Shown piece after piece: positions 53,268 through 61,174 of a stretch of DNA of 64,000 nucleotides. How positions within the stretch are numbered: position 1 is the stretch's first letter; each line of letters starts with the position of its first letter. The position numbers and the translations under genes were made by a program. Location of the stretch: the NCBI GenBank assembly GCA_050633325.1, contig JBOEGH010000008.1:195731-259730 (forward strand), read 5' to 3'. Origin of the DNA: UBA1672 sp050633325. GTDB lineage: Bacteria > Pseudomonadota > Alphaproteobacteria > Micavibrionales > Micavibrionaceae. Below the pieces are notes generated by a model. That model searched no databases, had not been told where the DNA came from, and was given only the letters and a program-made list of their open reading frames with translations.

Positions 53268-53300
53268 AAAAAAAAGGCCGGGGGGAACCGGCCTTTATTT
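53268..53300. terminator. Bidirectional terminator downstream of AAA+ gene
   Basis: AAAGGCCGG (53273-53281) pairs with CCGGCCTTT (53288-53296) around GGGGAA, with flanking A and T runs. It separates the AAA+ gene from the heptamer array and the convergent coiled-coil gene. Confidence 0.85.
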
Positions 53301-53409
53301 ACGCAGAAAAAGTAGAAAATATACTCAGAAATTTTACTCAGAATACTCAGTATGTAAGCAGTATATTTTACTCAGTTAGGTTACGCAGAAAAACAGTAAA
53401 AATATTCAG
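53300..53409. repeat. Array of TACTCAG-like heptamers
   Basis: Eight heptamers, TACTCAG or one-base variants (TACGCAG, TAAGCAG, TATTCAG), occur in the same direction at 53300, 53322, 53335, 53344, 53355, 53369, 53382 and 53403. Spacing is 9 to 22 bases, so it is not a simple tandem repeat. No gene lies here; the stretch is the 164 bases between two convergent genes. It could be a binding-site cluster or a decayed tandem repeat. Confidence 0.7.
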
Positions 53410-53420
53410 TCATAAATACT

Positions 53421-54881
53421 CTAATGTGCTTGAGCGTTTAGTTGTTGTTCCAGCAATCTTATGCGCTCTTCATATTGTCGTTGCTGTCTGTAAAACGTTG
53501 ATTTTGCCGTATCGAGGTCGTTCTCTAATGCAGCAAGGCTTGCAAGTTGTTGTTGGTTTGTCAGTTTTGGATCAAACAGCATGCTTTCAAGCTCGCTTTT
53601 CTCCTTTTGACATTGCGCCTTTTGTGTCTGTAGTTGACGTCCAAGGCGTAATGCCTGACGCTCTGATTCATTGAATTTTAATGTTGCTCGTTCCAAGTTC
53701 CAATTATCTGATGATACAGATCGTTGTTCGCTTTTTGCGTCAAGTAGAGTGCTTTTAAGCTCTTCATCAAGTAACTTATTTTTATTTAATAATGTGCCTA
53801 TACGGGCTTCCATTTCGGATACTTTGTTGCGCAAAATCAAATACTCTTCATTCGCTACTCCGCTTGCTGGCTCTATGTTTTGTATGTTAATTTCCGGCGC
53901 TTCAATACTGGATACTTTTATGGCTTGTATGTCCGCTTCTTTCGCAGCATTATTTTTTTGTTGCGCAGCATCGGTTAAGTCAACGGAAATGGAATCCATT
54001 TTCGTAACCTTGTAAACTGGCTTTGGCGATTTTGATTTCTCTGTTGTCTTGCTGCCCGATGCGACGACAGGGTCGGTTTCTTTGTTGTGGTCAACTAGTG
54101 CTTCTGGCTCCGACGGTTTATACTGTTCGCTTTGCTCTTTTAATTGCTTTGCCAGCTCTTCTGTGTATCGTGGCTTTTTTGATGGAGATGGGCGCAGTTT
54201 ATGTGCGGGCATTTCCTGTGTATTTTGCGCAGCATTTTTGTCCGAATTAACTGATGCGGTGTTCATTGGTGGTACCGGTGGAGGAGGTGCTATGCCACCT
54301 GATGGTGCTTTTGCCGGATTTTCAAATATGGGTTTTGGTGTTGCAACTGCTTCGGTTGAGGCCATGGTTGTCGCAGGTGTTATACATTGTGTATATTCTT
54401 CTAATGTGGCCTCTAAACCTGTCATGTACATTCTGAATTTGTTGTCTCTGATTTGCACATCTAAAACGCTTGTGGTGTTTAGTGCTTTTGCAAATTCTGC
54501 ATTGTGACGCAAATCACTTACAAGTAGGTTTTGTTTGAATGCCTTGGTCGGGATTACTTTCTCGATTATTCCAGGAACGCTGTACTTAACCTCATATTTT
54601 TGGTTTTCGTTAAAGCTGTTTTGTCTGAAATCAATATTTAAATTAGTAAAGCCATTAGACGTTCCGGCCAGCTGCACAATATATCCGTTGTTTAATTGAT
54701 TGCTTAGTGCGCAGGTGTGCAATCTTTCGCGTTCGTCTCCATTATTGATGCGTTCAACAACCCATCTATCTTTTGGGTAAAAATATAGGTCGTTATCATT
54801 TGCCATTGCATTAATGCTGATTAAGGATGTTGTCGTTAGACAAGCGGTAATCAAAGAAGTTGCTAACAATTTATGTGTCAT
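53421..54881 (-). CDS. Large periplasmic coiled-coil protein of unknown function
   Basis: A 486-residue protein with a signal peptide (MTHKLLATSLITACLTTTSL..., cleavage near 27). The first domain (about 28-170) has the pattern WVVERINNGDERERLHTCALS...GYIVQLAGTSNGFTNLNIDF, like invasion-associated IalB-type folds, with two Cys that may pair. A Pro-, Ala- and Lys-rich linker follows (GGIAPPPPVPPM), and a C-terminal coiled coil (about 345-486) is predicted. Function unknown. Start ATG 54881. The gene ends at the heptamer array. Confidence 0.72.
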   Translation of the reverse strand: MTHKLLATSLITACLTTTSLISINAMANDNDLYFYPKDRWVVERINNGDERERLHTCALSNQLNNGYIVQLAGTSNGFTNLNIDFRQNSFNENQKYEVKYSVPGIIEKVIPTKAFKQNLLVSDLRHNAEFAKALNTTSVLDVQIRDNKFRMYMTGLEATLEEYTQCITPATTMASTEAVATPKPIFENPAKAPSGGIAPPPPVPPMNTASVNSDKNAAQNTQEMPAHKLRPSPSKKPRYTEELAKQLKEQSEQYKPSEPEALVDHNKETDPVVASGSKTTEKSKSPKPVYKVTKMDSISVDLTDAAQQKNNAAKEADIQAIKVSSIEAPEINIQNIEPASGVANEEYLILRNKVSEMEARIGTLLNKNKLLDEELKSTLLDAKSEQRSVSSDNWNLERATLKFNESERQALRLGRQLQTQKAQCQKEKSELESMLFDPKLTNQQQLASLAALENDLDTAKSTFYRQQRQYEERIRLLEQQLNAQAH

Positions 54882-55046
54882 TGTGTAGACCTTAAAAGCA
54901 AATGAAATTTTAAAACTGAGCCAGAATTGACCAACAGGAGTGATTCGTAATTTGTGAGGATATGATTACAGCTTTTAAAAACAACAAAAAGAATTTTTAT
55001 AATTTTACCCACTTATTTTTGTGGAAAAAGCATGTATAGTGTGTGA

Positions 55047-55349
55047 ATGACATTTGAAAATATAGAAAATACTATCCGTGAGAAGCTTTCATACGCACCG
55101 CAACTAGGGGCAAAGATTAAGTTGGATTTCGGTGATGACGGCATTATCCACATTGACGGGACACAAAATCCTGCGGTGATGAGTAATGATGATAGTGATG
55201 CAGATACAACATTTGTGTGTTCTGTTGATTTGTTTAATAAGATAGTGGACGGGACGCAAGACCCCACCATGGCTTTCATGACAGGAAAGCTCAAGGTGCA
55301 GGGTTCTATGGGCTATGCAATGAAAATTGCTTCACTGCTTGAAGATTAG
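55047..55349 (+). CDS. SCP2 sterol-binding domain protein
   Basis: A 100-residue protein consisting only of an SCP2 domain: IIHIDGTQNPAVMSNDDSDADTTFVCSVDLFNKIVDGTQDPTMAFMTGKLKVQGSMGYAMKIASLLED contains the family's DADTTF...D and AFMTGKLKVQG features (long string summarised, key motifs DADTTF and MTGKLKVQGSM). SCP2 domains bind lipids such as acyl-CoA; bacterial roles vary. Cytoplasmic. ATG 55047. Convergent with the Sco1 gene (13 bases between the stops). Confidence 0.88.
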   Translation: MTFENIENTIREKLSYAPQLGAKIKLDFGDDGIIHIDGTQNPAVMSNDDSDADTTFVCSVDLFNKIVDGTQDPTMAFMTGKLKVQGSMGYAMKIASLLED

Positions 55350-55362
55350 TATCAATTAAATT

Positions 55363-56043
55363 CTACAAACCTCTTTTTTGTATATCCTCTACAATTTGTT
55401 CCGCTGTGTCTTTTGATGGATACATAGATACTAACTTATTGTCCGTGTCTGTAAGGTATATAAATGATGAGTGATCAATCATATATCCTTCCATCATGTC
55501 ATTTTCGACTTTAGACGAATAAACTTTGAATGTATCTTTTACTGCGCCTATTTGATCATCAGATCCTGTTAGGCCGACAAGACTAGGGTGGAATTGCTCG
55601 ATATAGCTTTTGATTGTTTCAGCATCGTCGCGTTCGGGATCAAGAGTAATGAACATTGGGGTAATTTTTTTCGCGTAATCATCTCCAAGCTTATCCATGA
55701 CATTGGTAATTTTTTGTAATTCAGTCGGGCAGACTGCCGGGCAAAAGGTAAATCCGAAAAATACTAATTTATGAGTATCTTTATACTTTTCGTTCGTTAC
55801 TTCGTCTCCGTTATGGTCGATTAACGTGAAAGTACCCCCAATTTTTGAAGATGATGAGTGTTTGTTTGCTTTTGACACCGGTTTTTTCAGTATTGTTGCC
55901 GCAGATTTGTTATCTTTATCATCAGGAGAAAGCGGTATTACGCCTGAACCAAGGTCGTTTTGCGTTTGAAAGTGACTAATGGCAGAGCCAATTCCAAAAC
56001 CCATTGCTAGTAATATTATCCATCTGAATATGCGTGATTTCAT
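55363..56043 (-). CDS. SCO1/SenC family copper chaperone
   Basis: Delivers copper to cytochrome c oxidase. One N-terminal membrane anchor (IILLAMGFGIGSAIS, residues about 10-24), then a thioredoxin-like fold with TFCPAVCPTELQ (CxxxC) at about 104-115 and MIDHSSFIYL supplying the conserved His. 226 residues. Start ATG 56043. No cytochrome oxidase genes are in the window. Confidence 0.92.
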   Translation of the reverse strand: MKSRIFRWIILLAMGFGIGSAISHFQTQNDLGSGVIPLSPDDKDNKSAATILKKPVSKANKHSSSSKIGGTFTLIDHNGDEVTNEKYKDTHKLVFFGFTFCPAVCPTELQKITNVMDKLGDDYAKKITPMFITLDPERDDAETIKSYIEQFHPSLVGLTGSDDQIGAVKDTFKVYSSKVENDMMEGYMIDHSSFIYLTDTDNKLVSMYPSKDTAEQIVEDIQKRGL

Positions 56044-56149
56044 GGTTCGCGATTCCCTTTTATAAAATTTGATAACAGCGTTATAAATCTTATCTGTTTA
56101 CTTGACAATTCCTTTCATTAAAGCAAAGCTGCGTTTATATGAAATATAA

Positions 56150-56297
56150 CCTTAGGGGTGCTTTTATTATTTGCGGTTTTACGAGGCCGCATTGATTTTT
56201 GGTGTTACTGTGCTAGGTAAACCATAGTCAATCATTTATATTTAAAAGCTGAGATATACCCTAGAACCTGTTGACTAGTATCAGCGTAGGAAAAGGA
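56150..56297 (+). promoter_or_regulatory. TPP riboswitch (THI element)
   Basis: Shows the conserved core in order: CTTAGGGGTGC at 56151-56161, GCTGAGAT near 56248, ACCCTAGAACCTG, then ACTAGTATCAGCGTAGG ending at 56290. A long insertion of about 85 bases lies between the first and second core parts and can form its own hairpin (GCGG/CCGC), an enlarged P3. CCTT (56150-56153) can pair with AAGG (56293-56296), the Shine-Dalgarno of the next gene at 56305, so ligand binding may block translation. Confidence 0.9.
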
Positions 56298-56304
56298 AAA
56301 ATAA

Positions 56305-56649
56305 ATGCCACATGTTATTGTTGAATATTCTAAGAACCTTGGAGATATCGTAAATATATCCAAGCTTGTTTATGACTTACACGAAGAACTTGCCGCACAA
56401 GGCATTGATAAAGACCGTATTAAGACACGTGCTATTGCGTGTAATTATGTATCAGTGGGTAATCAAGATTCTAGGGGACATATGTTGCATGCAACATTAC
56501 TGTTGTTAGAGGGGCGTGATACTGCGACTAAAAAGCAATATGGTGATGCTTTGCATAATATGATGAAAGATTGCGTTGGTGACGTGGTTAAGCATTGCTC
56601 AATCACACTTGAAATTCGCGATATGGACAAAGATACATATTATTTGTAA
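56305..56649 (+). CDS. CHMI-family tautomerase/isomerase
   Basis: A 114-residue protein starting MPHVIVEYSKNL, with Pro directly after Met, the catalytic position of the tautomerase superfamily. It has the 5-carboxymethyl-2-hydroxymuconate isomerase pattern (LVYDLHEELAAQGID, RGHMLHATLLLLEGR). No aromatic catabolism genes are nearby. It lies between the TPP riboswitch and thiC, 12 bases before thiC, so it should be controlled by TPP. The true substrate is unknown. Confidence 0.85.
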   Translation: MPHVIVEYSKNLGDIVNISKLVYDLHEELAAQGIDKDRIKTRAIACNYVSVGNQDSRGHMLHATLLLLEGRDTATKKQYGDALHNMMKDCVGDVVKHCSITLEIRDMDKDTYYL

Positions 56650-56661
56650 GGAGAGTTTTCT

Positions 56662-58461
56662 ATGACACCCAAGGATCAAACAAATTCACAAGAAGCGGGC
56701 GTTTGCCCCTCAACAACACATGTTACCACCGGATCATTGCCGGCGAGTAAAAAGGTATATGTCGGTGATTTAAAAGTACCAATGCGTGAGATTTCACTTA
56801 GTAATGATGAAAGCTTGACCGTATACGATACGTCAGGCCCTTATACTGATGATAATGCGCATCTTGATATTATGCGTGGCCTGCCTAAGACTCGTTTAGA
56901 TTGGGTTATGGAGCGTGGAGATGTTGAGCATATAGAAGGACGCGAGGTAAAGCCGATTGATAATGGCTATAAAACTGAAAGTCAGCTTAAAAATCGTAAA
57001 ATAACGCATGAAAAATTCCCTGCAAGCCCTGAAAAACCATTGCGCGCTAAGGCTGGTCAGAATGTTTCGCAGATGCATTATGCGCGTAAAGGTATTATTA
57101 CACCTGAAATGGAGTATATTGCTGTGCGTGAGAACCAGCGCAGATCAGAGGCTCATAGTTATTCCAAAAATGGTGAGAACTTTGGTGCAAACATGTTACC
57201 ATTAATAACACCTGAATTTGTTCGTAAAGAGGTCGCCGAAGGTCGTGCGATTATTCCCGCTAATATTAACCACCCTGAAGTTGAGCCTATGATTATCGGG
57301 CGTAATTTCCTTGTTAAAATTAATGCTAATATTGGTAATTCTGCTGTTACCAGCTCTATTGGTGAGGAAGTAGATAAGCTTGTGTGGGCGATCCGTTGGG
57401 GCGCAGACAATGTGATGGATTTATCTACGGGTAAAGATATTCATGATACTCGTGAATGGATTATCCGTAATTCACCCGTACCAATTGGTACAGTGCCTAT
57501 CTATCAAGCATTAGAAAAAGTTAATGGTGTTGCAGAGGACCTATCATGGGAAGTCTTCCGCGACACACTGATAGAGCAGGCCGAGCAAGGGGTTGATTAT
57601 TTCACCATTCATGCGGGTGTGCGTTTACCATATGTTCGTCTGACCAACGATCGTGTTACAGGCATAGTTAGTCGCGGTGGGTCAATTATGGCGAAATGGA
57701 TGATGCATCACCATCGTGATAGTTTCTTGTATACTCACTTTGAGGAAATATGCGAAATCATGAAGGCTTATGACGTTTCTTTCTCTCTTGGAGATGGTTT
57801 GCGTCCAGGATCAATTGCAGATGCTAATGATGCCGCTCAATTTGCTGAGCTTGAGACACTGGGAGAACTTACAAAGATAGCGTGGAAGCATGATGTCCAA
57901 ACTATGATCGAAGGGCCGGGCCACGTGCCGATGCATTTGATTAAAGAAAACATGGAAAAGCAGTTGGAGGAATGCCACGAAGCACCATTCTACACTCTTG
58001 GCCCTTTAACTACTGATATTGCTCCGGGCTATGACCATATTACTTCTGGTATTGGTGCGGCAATGATTGGTTGGTTTGGTTGCGCTATGTTGTGTTATGT
58101 AACACCGAAGGAGCATTTGGGTCTGCCCAATCGTGATGATGTTAAAACAGGTGTTATAACCTATAAGATTGCGGCACATGCGGCAGATTTGGCCAAGGGG
58201 CATCCGGGCGCGCAATATCGTGATGATGCATTGTCACATGCGCGCTTTGAGTTCAGATGGGAAGATCAATTTAACCTTGGCCTCGATCCTGATACCGCGC
58301 GTAATATGCATGATGAAACATTGCCGGCAGAGGGAGCAAAGCATGCATCTTTTTGTTCTATGTGCGGGCCCAAGTTTTGCTCCATGAAAATTACGCAAGA
58401 TGTTCGTGATTATGTTGCCGCAAACCCTGAGCCTACTACGGCAGAGGAAGAGGCCGCATAA
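56662..58461 (+). CDS. thiC: Phosphomethylpyrimidine synthase
   Basis: Radical SAM enzyme that converts 5-aminoimidazole ribotide to the thiamin pyrimidine moiety (HMP-P). Signatures: YARKGIITPEMEYIAVREN, NFLVKINANIGNSAV, EGPGHVPMHLI, and the C-terminal CSMCGPKFCSM for the 4Fe-4S cluster. 599 residues. ATG 56662, GGAGAG upstream. Under the TPP riboswitch with the CHMI-like gene. Confidence 0.97.
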   Translation: MTPKDQTNSQEAGVCPSTTHVTTGSLPASKKVYVGDLKVPMREISLSNDESLTVYDTSGPYTDDNAHLDIMRGLPKTRLDWVMERGDVEHIEGREVKPIDNGYKTESQLKNRKITHEKFPASPEKPLRAKAGQNVSQMHYARKGIITPEMEYIAVRENQRRSEAHSYSKNGENFGANMLPLITPEFVRKEVAEGRAIIPANINHPEVEPMIIGRNFLVKINANIGNSAVTSSIGEEVDKLVWAIRWGADNVMDLSTGKDIHDTREWIIRNSPVPIGTVPIYQALEKVNGVAEDLSWEVFRDTLIEQAEQGVDYFTIHAGVRLPYVRLTNDRVTGIVSRGGSIMAKWMMHHHRDSFLYTHFEEICEIMKAYDVSFSLGDGLRPGSIADANDAAQFAELETLGELTKIAWKHDVQTMIEGPGHVPMHLIKENMEKQLEECHEAPFYTLGPLTTDIAPGYDHITSGIGAAMIGWFGCAMLCYVTPKEHLGLPNRDDVKTGVITYKIAAHAADLAKGHPGAQYRDDALSHARFEFRWEDQFNLGLDPDTARNMHDETLPAEGAKHASFCSMCGPKFCSMKITQDVRDYVAANPEPTTAEEEAA

Positions 58462-58692
58462 ATGACTAAGGTTAATGATGATATTGACACGATGATACTT
58501 TCTGCCGCTAGTTCTGAGTGGCAGAAAACTGCTCTTGTCATTTCAAAGGTGTTTGATGATCCTAAATTTGATAAGGGTACGTTAAACAGTCAAAATGTTG
58601 CGGAACGTATTTATGCTCTTGTTGATGGTGGTAAACTATCATCTACCGGAAATATTAGACGTTGGCGCGATAGTAATGTGAAATTGGTTTAA
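58462..58692 (+). CDS. DUF3658-like protein
   Basis: A 76-residue protein starting MTKVNDDIDTMILSAASSEWQ, ATG on the first base after the thiC stop. It has the DUF3658 pattern: ILSAASSEWQKTALVISKVFDD, VAERIYALVDGGKLSSTGNIRRWRDSNVKL. Role unknown. Likely co-transcribed and TPP controlled with thiC. Confidence 0.75.
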   Translation: MTKVNDDIDTMILSAASSEWQKTALVISKVFDDPKFDKGTLNSQNVAERIYALVDGGKLSSTGNIRRWRDSNVKLV

Positions 58693-58731
58693 TTTTTACT
58701 GTGTCTACCTGAGATATTATCATGCTGGTCT

Positions 58732-59343
58732 CTAAACTTCGTTAAGCTCTCTTCTGCTTAGGAATTTGGCCTTTATCCTATTAAGTTTAGACAGTGACAT
58801 TCCTAGTCCCAAACGTATATCATCCAACATGATAAGCTCTCCTTCATCCATGTCTCCGTCTGCTGCCAGAATTAGAAGTGATGCAGTTATAAGCTTTTCT
58901 TTAAGCTCTTTGTTAAGGGTTTTCGATGTTGTGCTAAGTTCAGCTTTGATATCGACGCCATACTCTAGCATTTCATCGGCTGTGTTTCGTATCGTTTCTT
59001 CGTTAGTTTCAACCTTTAAAAGGTGCTTGTATATTCTTGCTATCTCAGTAATCTCACTATCATCGAGATGTTCGTCTGCAATCGATATTGCAACCATACA
59101 ACGGATAAGGGCAACTGAAAAAGCGCTGGAGTCACCCGCATGGAGAAGGTCTTTTTTACCGAACTCTCCCCCCGCTAGACTAAAGAAGCCAAGCATCATA
59201 AATATAAAACCACCAAAAGCCATAAACCATCCGGTAAGAGATGCCATAGGGTTTGTGGTGAATCCGAACATGTAGCTGCCTATTAAAAACACCCCCAAAA
59301 CCATAATTATTGTTCCGGTTCCCAGCATTTTTGTACTAAGCAT
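58732..59343 (-). CDS. TerB-like domain membrane protein
   Basis: A 203-residue protein from ATG 59343 (AAAGGATG upstream); a TTG eight codons earlier is possible. Two N-terminal membrane helices (GTIIMVLGVFLIGSYMFG and WFMAFGGFIFMMLGFF) are followed by a cytoplasmic helical TerB-like domain (about 75-203) with IADEHLDDSEITEIARIYKHLL and LAADGDMDEGELIMLDDIRLGLGM, showing its acidic metal-binding-like motifs. TerB proteins are associated with tellurite resistance and other stresses; role here unknown. Confidence 0.8.
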   Translation of the reverse strand: MLSTKMLGTGTIIMVLGVFLIGSYMFGFTTNPMASLTGWFMAFGGFIFMMLGFFSLAGGEFGKKDLLHAGDSSAFSVALIRCMVAISIADEHLDDSEITEIARIYKHLLKVETNEETIRNTADEMLEYGVDIKAELSTTSKTLNKELKEKLITASLLILAADGDMDEGELIMLDDIRLGLGMSLSKLNRIKAKFLSRRELNEV

Positions 59344-59460
59344 GTTTACATCCTTTTTTCTGTTCAACTGATATTCTATCAGGATTGGCGATTTATAGGA
59401 AGAGGTTAAAGGCTTGTCTCTTGACTTGGTTTTGTTAACTTAGGTAAATGGGGTAATATA

Positions 59461-59493
59461 AAAACAGGCCATTGTGAGTGAATGGCCTGTTTT
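59461..59493. terminator. Bidirectional terminator downstream of phoH
   Basis: AAACAGGCCATT and AATGGCCTGTTT form a 12-pair stem with a GTGAGTG loop and A/T flanks. It lies 20 bases past the phoH stop. Confidence 0.9.
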
Positions 59494-59512
59494 ATTATAC
59501 TTTTATTTCTGA

Positions 59513-60265
59513 TTATAGGACGTTCAGCATTTGTGCGACCAATGGATGGCGCACTATATCTTGTTGTTCCAATCTGCATACGCCAATAGTTTCAATATTT
59601 TCAAGCTTGTCTGCTATTTGCGCAAGTCCGGATATACCTTCTAGTAAATCTGATTGATCGGGGTCTCCGGTAATCACCATTGTTGAATGCCAACCCAGAC
59701 GCGAGAGTATCATTTTAAGCTGGCCATAAGTGCAGTTTTGGGCTTCATCGATTACTATGAATGCGTTGTTAAGTGTGCGTCCACGCATAAATCCAATGGG
59801 TGCAATTTCTATTGTGCCATCTTCTAAATATTGTCGGACTTTTTTGCCACCAAGCCTGTCACCTAGTGAATCGTATAGTGGTCTTAGATATGGTGCCATT
59901 TTATCTTGCATATCGCCTGGTAAGTATCCTAGGGATTCACCAGCCTCCATTGCTGGCCTCGATAATACTATTCGCTCTATTTCTCCATTTTCAAATGCTT
60001 CAACTGCGGATGATATGGCCAGATAGGTCTTTCCTGTTCCTGCTGGTCCAATGGCCATGGTTAGGCTGCGTTCTTTTATAGATTGTAGTAGGTTCTCCTG
60101 CCCTTGGGAGCGTGGTTTTATGTTTTTAACGTATTTTTGATCTCTTCTTCCGTCTATTTCTTGGTCAAGTGGGTGCCATCCTTCATTTTTAAAAGATGAC
60201 GGACGTACTATATTTTCTTTATTTTGGTTATAGTTCTTTTTTTGGGCGCGAGATTTTTTAGCCAT
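59513..60265 (-). CDS. PhoH family ATPase
   Basis: A 250-residue P-loop protein. Basic N-terminus (MAKKSRAQKKNYNQNKEN), Walker A GPAGTGKTYLA at about 76-86, Walker B FIVIDEAQNCT, and conserved RLGWHSTMVITGDPDQSDL. PhoH/YbeZ-type ATPases interact with YbeY and may act in RNA processing. This copy lacks the longer N-terminal region and nearby ybeY/ybeX partners, so it is the short PhoH form. ATG 60265. Confidence 0.92.
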   Translation of the reverse strand: MAKKSRAQKKNYNQNKENIVRPSSFKNEGWHPLDQEIDGRRDQKYVKNIKPRSQGQENLLQSIKERSLTMAIGPAGTGKTYLAISSAVEAFENGEIERIVLSRPAMEAGESLGYLPGDMQDKMAPYLRPLYDSLGDRLGGKKVRQYLEDGTIEIAPIGFMRGRTLNNAFIVIDEAQNCTYGQLKMILSRLGWHSTMVITGDPDQSDLLEGISGLAQIADKLENIETIGVCRLEQQDIVRHPLVAQMLNVL

Positions 60266-60512
60266 GGGGGACGTTCTCCTTGGTCAGGGTGAGGAAGGGA
60301 GGTGTTATCGTGTATTGGCAGTAATGTTGTTGGTCTGAAAGACGGGTCGGATGCGACAAATATATTTAAATGCTGTTTGCTGATCTTGATAGATAGCAAG
60401 ATTTTAAATATCAATAAAATTGAATTTAAGACCATCACAGTTATTAAAATATCAAAAATACGGCCTGTTTCATATGTTATTTTATATTTCTCTGATTTTT
60501 TATGTATAGAAT

Positions 60513-60542
60513 TTTACAAATGCTGAAAAAATAGCGTATAAT
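60513..60542 (+). promoter_or_regulatory. Predicted promoter of the small secreted protein
   Basis: TTTACA (60513-60518) and a perfect TATAAT (60537-60542) are 18 bases apart, about 37 bases before the ATG at 60579. The rest of the 313-base gap 60266-60578 is A+T-rich and shows nothing else that I can support. Confidence 0.65.
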
Positions 60543-60578
60543 GAGTGTGCAAATATATTTTTAGGTGTAGATTTAGCT

Positions 60579-61043
60579 ATGTATAAAACATTACTTCGAA
60601 CTTTGTTGGTCGTTACTTGTTTCGGGATATCGTTCTCGGCTGTTGCGATTGATTACACTGCTAAAAGCTCAAAAAATAGTCACAAAAATACAAAACATTT
60701 GAGCAAGACGGTTAAGGATAAAGGCTGTTCTAATAAGGATATGCGTAATATTAAAAAATTCGATCGTAAGGCGAAAAAAGAGATTGAAGAATGGCACGAG
60801 CGCAATGAATTTAGCAATCAGCTCGTCAGAGGGGCTACTGGTATGTCTACTAAAGAGCTTATCAAGTTAAGCGAAAAAGTAGATGTAGAAGAAATTGTCG
60901 GGAATAATTTTTTTACTTCTAATAAGTATAAAGCAATGCAAAAGGTTTATAAACGCTGTGGTTTGAAAGCCCCGATGATTAAGCTGCCGCCTGTATTTTG
61001 GTTGCCTGATACACATCAAAGCATTCTTGATAACGCATTTTAA
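60579..61043 (+). CDS. Small secreted basic protein
   Basis: A 154-residue protein with a clear signal peptide (MYKTLLRTLLVVTCFGISFSAVA, cleavage near 24). The mature part is highly basic and helical (KSSKNSHKNTKHLSKTVKDKG, MRNIKKFDRKAKKEIEEW) with two Cys (about 50 and 135). Exported to the periplasm or beyond. No family recognised. ATG 60579 with a good promoter upstream; stand-alone gene. Confidence 0.75.
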   Translation: MYKTLLRTLLVVTCFGISFSAVAIDYTAKSSKNSHKNTKHLSKTVKDKGCSNKDMRNIKKFDRKAKKEIEEWHERNEFSNQLVRGATGMSTKELIKLSEKVDVEEIVGNNFFTSNKYKAMQKVYKRCGLKAPMIKLPPVFWLPDTHQSILDNAF

Positions 61044-61131
61044 AATCTACTGTATTATTTGGAATATATTTTTATATCACGCGAATTAATGCGTTTAATT
61101 AAAATCTCTCTAACATTGATTTTTTGTTGAA

Positions 61132-61167
61132 ACCCCTATAAATTACGATCTTTCGTTTTATAAGGGT
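61132..61167 (+). promoter_or_regulatory. Hairpin covering the ribosome binding site of threonine dehydratase gene
   Basis: ACCCCTATAAA (61132-61142) pairs with TTTATAAGGGT (61157-61167) with one mismatch around a 14-base loop. AAGGG in the 3' arm is the Shine-Dalgarno, eight bases before ATG 61175. This could gate translation. Confidence 0.5.
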
Positions 61168-61174
61168 AAAGTTA

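Noticed and set aside
53300..53409. TACTCAG array as a CRISPR array.
   Set aside because: Repeats are only seven bases, spacing is 9-22 bases and irregular, and no cas genes are present.
60302..60526. Plus-strand frame of 74 codons in the phoH upstream gap.
   Set aside because: No ribosome binding site, A+T-driven composition and no family; the gap otherwise holds only the promoter of the next gene.
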